Part shown: piece after piece, positions 58,031 through 64,000 of the stretch
Layout of the letters: every line of letters starts with the position of its first letter
How positions within the stretch are numbered: the stretch's first letter is position 1
Assembly: GCA_008933995.1 (NCBI GenBank)
Contig: WARS01000007.1
Coordinates: forward strand, 3,164,230 to 3,228,229
From: Datnioides undecimradiatus
Lineage: Eukaryota; Chordata; Actinopteri; Lobotiformes; Datnioididae
Reading direction: 5' to 3'
Length of the DNA stretch: 64,000 bases
Program-made: the position numbers and the translations under genes
The notes under the pieces: model-generated
Told to the model about the DNA's origin: nothing
Databases searched by the model: none
What the model saw: only the letters and a program-made list of their open reading frames with translations

Positions 58031-60990
58031 GAGATAAATTATCATTCCGCATTTGAATGTCTTCATTTAAGTTTACATCTATTTAAGACTTGGTTGCCAA
58101 GTGCGGGAGTGAAAGAATGTTTGGAAAGATCAGCTGTTTAGTGGCTCTGTGTTGCCAGACACGGTTCCTTAAATATGTGCAAATTGTAAGCAATGGCAGC
58201 GAGTTTGCACATCTGTGTTTTGTCAGAGTGTGCATTGTCAGACTGATGGAGAGTGAGGTTGGAGGTCAAGGTTGAGGGTCACTACCTGCAGCCAGAGAGA
58301 GCTGCTTCTGCTTCCTCCTTTTCTCCCAGCTCACTTCCTGCCTCTGACCTGGACTGGAAGACGACTGGAGGAGTCATTTCGGAGGTGCACAGTAAAGCAT
58401 GTTATTGCCGCCGGCACACGTGTGCGTGCACACTCGTGACCTTGAACAGAGGGGGATGAGACAGAAATTCAAAGACGCTGGCGTGCGCACACACATGTAG
58501 CACCGGGACATTGTTCAAAATCAAATAATGTGATGAGGGAGCTCCGTTCCATTCAAGTTACCATAAAAGCTCATATTTCTGTTTCAGTGAACATATCAGC
58601 TGTTCAAAAACCGTAGTAGTAGTAGCACTCGGGCTTTGACTTGCACCACTACAAACGTCAGACAGGTTGAGTCTTTAACCCCTGCCATGTGGTTGATTTC
58701 TTTGGGGACCAATAGTAATGCATGATTTGACAGCTTTCTCATACTGAAAAGCAGAAATGTGGCCCTGGGGTGTTTGCACACGATGTAAAAAAAAAGTCTT
58801 GTTTCAGTGCACAAAAACACAGGGACTTGACTCATACGGGAGGTCAGCAGCTATCAGCTGACAGTCACTGTGATTTTATTCAGAATATGTAAAAATACAT
58901 GAAGCTTTTTCTGGTTTTGCTTATTCTAGATGGAGCAGTGATAGAATTGATCTCTATACCGCGCGTTTTCAACATTTTTCCCACACGTTCCTTTTTATTT
59001 TACAGATGGCAAGTTCTGCAGTGCATAGTTGCAGCCCGCTGCCAAAACAAGCATTTATTTCCAGTGTGTATGGTAGCTTCATGTGTGTATGCGGACAGGA
59101 GCGTGCACGTCTCCTTGTTTCTACAGGGCGTCGCTGATGGTAGTTGCAGAAATCCCCTCACAAGGTGTGGTCTGGACCTGCTGTTGGCACAGGAAACGCC
59201 TGACAGACCATCTTCTGACCTGGACAGCGGGACAAAGGGAGGAGGGAAGAAGGGATGTGGAGAGGAAAGGAGGTGTGGACAGAGGGAAACATGAAGGAGG
59301 ACAGACAGGAGGTGGCAAATAAGAAAATATAGTTGGGCAACAACGAGGTAGAGGGATAAAAGAATTTAGAGTCAGATAAAAAGTTAAAGGGAGCGAAATG
59401 ATAAAAGCAGGGCGGGGAGTGACTTGAAAGCAGAAGCAGAGTGGGGGCTTGGAGGCTGTTCAGTGGCTGGCGGCGAGGCCCCAGGGCTCGTGGCAGGCCT
59501 GTCTCCATGCGACTTGCAGGAAACAGAGGGTCATCGTCTGACACGGCAACGCCACAGGAAACGGGCTCTGGCACAGGAAAGAAATACAATACAGGGCTTT
59601 CACAGAGCTACAGCCCGCCTGGGAGCCCGACGCGCTAAAATACTCAAACAACCCGGCTTGTTCATAACACACGACTGTCAATATTCCCATTGTCCACTGT
59701 CAGGTTCAACATAATAAAGTGAATGTTTGAAGTGGCGATGGAACGGCAGCAGTCACAGCTGCTGGGTGTTTGCTTTTTCTTTTCCATCACTTCACCTTGG
59801 TTCAAGACTGAAGGTGGAAGTCAAGGAGACGCAAAACAGTTTTTTATTGTTCAACGGTCAGTTTTAATCAGCTGGGATATAAATAAATGATAATAAATAT
59901 CCATTTTCTGAAATATTTTGCCAGTGCATTACTTTTCTATTTGTGAGATTACCGCCCACTTCTCTTCCATGAGACGTCTGCTGCATCCATGCTATCAAGA
60001 GCCCCCAACATGTGGGTGCACTTGATTTGACCAACTCTAAAACGTAGGTGTGTTTGATTTGTTTATGTTGGTGCGCCTAGCTTGCCATTTCCCCCTGTGA
60101 TCTTTAGACTGAACATGTTATTGAGTGCTGCTTTCATGTCTCCTCTCATCCCCTCATGCTGCACGGGTCGGCTTTGAACTGCCATGCAGGTTGCTCTATG
60201 TATAAAACACACACCCACGGGCCACAAGTACCGGCCGCTACATCCACAACCCGCCACTCATGGAGATTCATAATCTGAGAGCTTCAAAAACACACTCACA
60301 GGCGTGCACATGTGCTCACACACAGCGGACATTGTTTTTATTCTTTGTGTTTTCTGAGAAGAGCGATGCAGGCGCATTTACACAGAGCATCTCAGCAGAG
60401 TAACATTTGGAGTAGACCTGTTGGGTTTACTTTAAGGCCTCAAGACCTTGTGGTCCAGGCCAAACTGCTATTTATAGCAGTGACCTTTTGGAACATAATT
60501 ATATATTTGATTGTAATATAACCTCTTTCGGGGGGGGGGGATGGGCTTGGAGTTCTGTGTCTGACCCAGGGGGCTCTGTTTCTTTCTTATCTACAGCGGC
60601 ACACAATCTGGGCCCGGCTCCTGAAAGTGTAATAGCCTGTCACAGTTGCTAAAGGTCCTCACAGACTTAAACTGTAGTAAAAGGTCCCAATGTGGGACAT
60701 TCATCATTCACAGTAGCTTACAGAGGCAGCAGCTGGTTGCAGTGGCAGCTAAGTGCTTCCTTCTCCCCCCTTGCATTTTACAGACAACGAAAACAAACTA
60801 GTTTAGTCTGAAACGTTCTTCTCATCTTTACTCTTTGTTATGAATGTTTTATCCGTCTTCTTTGTTTTTTGATTGTTCAATATTTCCGTTTACGTTCACC
60901 TACAGAAACCACTGAAATATCATAATGAATCTACATTGGGTATAATTAATAGAAATAATTCAGTCCATACCTGCTTTATATTTATCTAAA

Positions 60991-61049
60991 TGCGCCCTGA
61001 GATAACCTCAGTCATGTGTGTACGCTGTCCAAATACAACTGAACTGAAT
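60991..61049 (+). repeat. Possible LINE 3' tail
   Basis: GCGCCCTGAGATAACCTCAG, ACGCTGTCCAAATACAACTG and AACTGAA follow the recalled tail GCGCCTTGAGAT...GGCGCTATATAAATAAA...TTGAATTG. It is related to the fragment at 33690-33746. Confidence 0.5.
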
Positions 61050-61379
61050 GTGTGCAGCTCCAGCTGTGCTCCAGCAGACGCTCTCTTCTATTGAGATATT
61101 TTACAGCTTCAACAGGGAAAAAAAACAGAAAACAGAACCGCAAACTTTCAAACAACCTTTGTGGCCTTATATTTTCAAATATACCAGCTGCACCTGAATG
61201 CACCCTGCCCCTGTGTGTATGTGTGTGATAAACTTTTTTAGCACATCGCTTTGGGACCCTGGCTTGGTCCACATTAGCTGATAAAGGGAATTAAGGGGAA
61301 TTAATTGATTTGTTTTGCCCTTTTTCAACAACATACTGTTACATTTGGTGTCAAACTGAGAAAAGGGAATAGGGAACAC

Positions 61380-61735
61380 TACGGTAGGATCCAAATGCGG
61401 TGAACTAGACACACAGCAAGCAGAAATGCAGCCCAGATACTCCAAAGAAAATCCAAAGAACACAAATCCAAAAATGTGAGAAACACTGGGAAACACTGAG
61501 CTAAAAGACACGCACTTAAGTAGACGACCTGACAAAGACAAAGGGAGTGACAAACAATGTATAGATGTGGGAGGTGAGGTGAACGAGACACAGGTGATAG
61601 CAATCAACAGAGGGAGAGCAGGAGGGAGCTGGAAACAGGAACGCAGAGACGCAGGAAGACAAAACCCTACAAAATAAAACAGGAAATGATCAAGAAAACA
61701 GAACTCACACTCAAAACCATGACACATACTTAAGG
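61380..61735. repeat. Candidate interspersed repeat ending in AAAACCATGACA
   Basis: A purine-rich, A-biased stretch with GAGACACAGGTGATAGCAAT, AACAGGAAATGATCAAGAAA and CTCAAAACCATGACAC. The phrase order recalls a frequent fish element that ends in AACCATGACA. Antisense frames here (61167-61727) are artefacts of its composition. The name and exact ends are unknown to me. Confidence 0.45.
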
Positions 61736-62097
61736 GGTAGTAAATATTTTCAAGATTAAAGTGTGTGTGTGTGTGTGTGAGATGCTGTTTTGGTTTTTGC
61801 TGAATATCAAATCAAACTTGAGCAAAGTAATTAACAATAAAGATGATTTGACAAACCTCCTGAACAACGAACACTGAACAGGGGGAGGCTGACCGCAGTG
61901 GTGGTGAAGACAACAACTCCCATGATCCTGTCCTGCTTCACAACATCACCAGACTGCATCCGCTGTTATTCCCTGTTTTGTTGATGTCATAGTGGCATAA
62001 AATGCCTTATTGTAAGTTAATGTTTGAACAGTCAATAATACCCCAGTTATGCATGCATGATGTCATTGACTGAACTTGTCAGGAAGTGTGTGTCTTC

Positions 62098-62165
62098 CCA
62101 GTGGTGCAGTTAGCAACAGTCAGTGAACTAACCTGAATTTAGTCGAGGGTTCCAATCCCAAGGTG
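62098..62165 (+). repeat. tRNA-like sequence, possible SINE head
   Basis: An A-box-like TGGTGCAGTTAGC (from 62102) is followed 46 bases later by a B-box-like GGTTCCAATCC (62148-62158; consensus GGTTCRANYCY, one mismatch). Spacing and wording fit the RNA polymerase III promoter of a tRNA-derived SINE. It cannot be folded as an intact tRNA by eye. Confidence 0.35.
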
Positions 62166-62309
62166 GCCAACTCATATGCTAACAATGTAGCAATTCATAT
62201 GCGGGCTAATGGTGTATTATAAATGCTCCAGCAGGCATGAATCCATATTGGCATTCATATTTATGTCTCCCATCAAATGCAAGTCCAGTACCCACTCTCC
62301 TTTTAGCTC

Positions 62310-62420
62310 TGTTTTGGTCTGCACCAACTCCTGATTAATATATACGGCTCTTTGTCTGATAAATACTCAACTATCTTCACTACCTTTATCTGTCTGCGGT
62401 TTAACACTGGGCAGGTTGCG
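62310..62420 (+). repeat. Second copy of the CTCCACCAACTCCTGAG-type repeat
   Basis: TTTTGGTCTGCACCAACTCC, then GGCTCTTTGTCTGATAAATA and CTTTATCTGTCTGCGG parallel the fragment at 6560-6790 and keep parts (GGCTCTTT) that the other has lost. Both look like decayed copies of one family. Confidence 0.5.
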
Positions 62421-64000
62421 TACAGTCTTCTTTAAGATCTCTGACTTTAAAAACAGCTGCCTGCTGTGGCTGGCAGCAGGGTTACAAAGATAAGAAACAC
62501 ACACACACACAGACGATACGTCCTTAAAGCCCAGATCTGTATGGTGACAGAGTGATGACCGTGACTTGTGCTTTGCATTCCAGCCAGTCACGCTTCACAG
62601 CCGCTCTTTCATGCTGCAGTTTCGCCAAACGCCTCTGAATGCCGTGCTTAAGATAACATTTGGCAAATTTTAAGGTTTCACTCAAGGTGTTAGCTGGTCA
62701 AAGACAAGACGGAGCAGGAGAGCTCTCGCTTCGTAGCACGCTAATGAAGCCCAGTCACACAGTCACGGACAAACAAAGAAACACACTGGCATGCATGCAG
62801 AAGCGCATGCAAAAACAGAAACGCAAGCGCACACCTTAACACATCTAGACTTTGTAGAGTACTATCTTAAATGACTCTGCTCTGTTAAGGGATCTCTGGC
62901 GGGCTCAGCCAGCGCTTGGTCTGTTTACTCCACATGTTTCGAGCTCAAACTCCAGCCTTTTCTTTTCACTGAGTGTTTACTCTGTGGTATCTTGGCAAAT
63001 GGACTAATGTGAAGTATGTGATGAAATGAGACGTCTAAATGACAGCCCAGGCTGTTGTCACACAGCTTAACACTCAAAACGCTGTGGTCTCGGGGCTATA
63101 CAGTACACTGTTTGTCCGCAGGTGTGTGTGCGTGTGTGTGCATGAATCTCTGTATGTTTATGTGAGTGTGAGAGAAATATAAGGTGCCTGCAGCCTTAAG
63201 TTTGTATGTTTGTGCTTATGTGCATGTATGTGCGAGTAAAGTTCATATGTGTGTGTGTTTATTTGTGTGTAAATGTGTGTGTGTGTGTGCAGCTCCTTCT
63301 GGGCTGTGTTTATCTTGGCCTGATCCCAGACCTTCATCACTTCTCTGCTGATAGCTCCATTCCTCCATCGCTCCGTCCCTCCGGCTATTTACAAGTCTAC
63401 CGCAGACCGCCTTTTCCCTGCGTGCCAACATCCAATCCTTTTTCTTCCCCGTCGTCTCCTCTCCTCCTCTCCTCTCCTCTGTTTGCTTTCACACTGTCGT
63501 CATTGGCTTTATCTCAGACCGTGTTTCAGTGCTTCTCCTTCCCTGTCTCACTCTTCCTCCTCTCGGCCAAGTTGGAACGTACGATAATGTACATCCACTC
63601 TTTACTCATTCTCTCCTTTGACTTATTTGTTTACACAGTACAATGTGCACATTTGTCTTGCTGAGCTCCATCAAGAGGCCTTAATTTAATATCTATGAAG
63701 TGAAGAATATCATTCCTCCGTGTGGAGAACAATCACACATATGCTACAACTGCAGTTCCCACAGTTTCCCGTTTGTGTTTGCCAGTATTTTACATCCTGA
63801 GGTGACTGACAGCTACAAACCTGGGTCTAACTGCAGACCTCTGGACCTGTCATAGCAGGAAAAGCGCAGGTGTTACTAATAACATTAACGACGACTCTGT
63901 TCCATTCAAGCGCTCCATTAACGCAGAGAGTGAGACATCGTTAATTTCATTTGTACTCCTGTGCTTTTCCTGCTGTTACGTGTCAAAATGCCCTCTGTGG

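Larger units (their letters stand above)
58051..64000. other. Intergenic region right of ndufa8, no exon seen
   Basis: About 6 kb with no recognisable coding exon. I expected ttll11 here from the recalled human gene order and did not find its tubulin-ligase motifs. It holds a poly-G (60530-60540), retroelement-like fragments (60991-61049, 61380-61735, 62098-62165, 62310-62420), GT runs near 61761-61780 and 63120-63290, and a pyrimidine-rich stretch at 63330-63560. Confidence 0.6.

Noticed and set aside
61167-61727. 186-codon antisense frame right of ndufa8
   Set aside because: It lies in the purine-rich dispersed repeat and its composition explains it.
58051-64000. Expected ttll11 exons right of ndufa8
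   Set aside because: No tubulin-tyrosine-ligase-like motif found on either strand. The gene may start beyond the right edge or lie elsewhere in this fish.

Overview
This window is vertebrate nuclear DNA, almost certainly from a teleost fish. It holds five split genes with GT-AG introns, AATAAA polyadenylation signals, many CA/GT microsatellites, and several dispersed repeats whose wording (for example the TTAGC-rich and 'CCCCCTGCTTCCAG' elements) is familiar from spiny-rayed fish genomes. There is no operon, CRISPR array or other prokaryotic feature. I rebuilt every gene exon by exon from splice signals, reading-frame phase and remembered family sequence; nothing was aligned by software.

Layout from left to right: mrrf (minus strand, four coding exons at 722-9895, C-terminal exons beyond the left edge) lies head to head with rbm18 (plus, 13772-24109). 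Next is lhx6 (plus, nine coding exons, 27463-39864), the LIM-homeodomain regulator of GABAergic interneuron and craniofacial development. It lies tail to tail with morn5 (minus, five coding exons, 42736-52507), whose last intron is 7.2 kb long. morn5 in turn shares a promoter of about 490 bp with ndufa8 (plus, four coding exons, 53000-57668). From about 58.05 kb to the right edge I see no exon, only repeats and simple sequence. As I recall, this is the gene order and relative orientation of the human 9q33 segment MRRF-RBM18-LHX6-MORN5-NDUFA8.

The genes do not form a pathway. mrrf and ndufa8 serve mitochondria (ribosome recycling, complex I), rbm18 is a small RNA-binding protein, morn5 is a MORN-repeat protein linked to cilia and sperm, and lhx6 is the developmental gene whose enhancers may hold the block together. 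The best regulatory signals are in the morn5/ndufa8 promoter. A perfect RFX X-box and a forkhead site lie next to morn5, and an NRF-1-like site lies on the ndufa8 side.

Other points of interest are complementary CA/GT tracts around internal exons of three genes, candidate lhx6 enhancers in the long morn5 intron, and a conserved upstream coding start for lhx6. I found no previously undescribed biological system; the window is mostly a well-conserved gene neighbourhood with some good regulatory leads.
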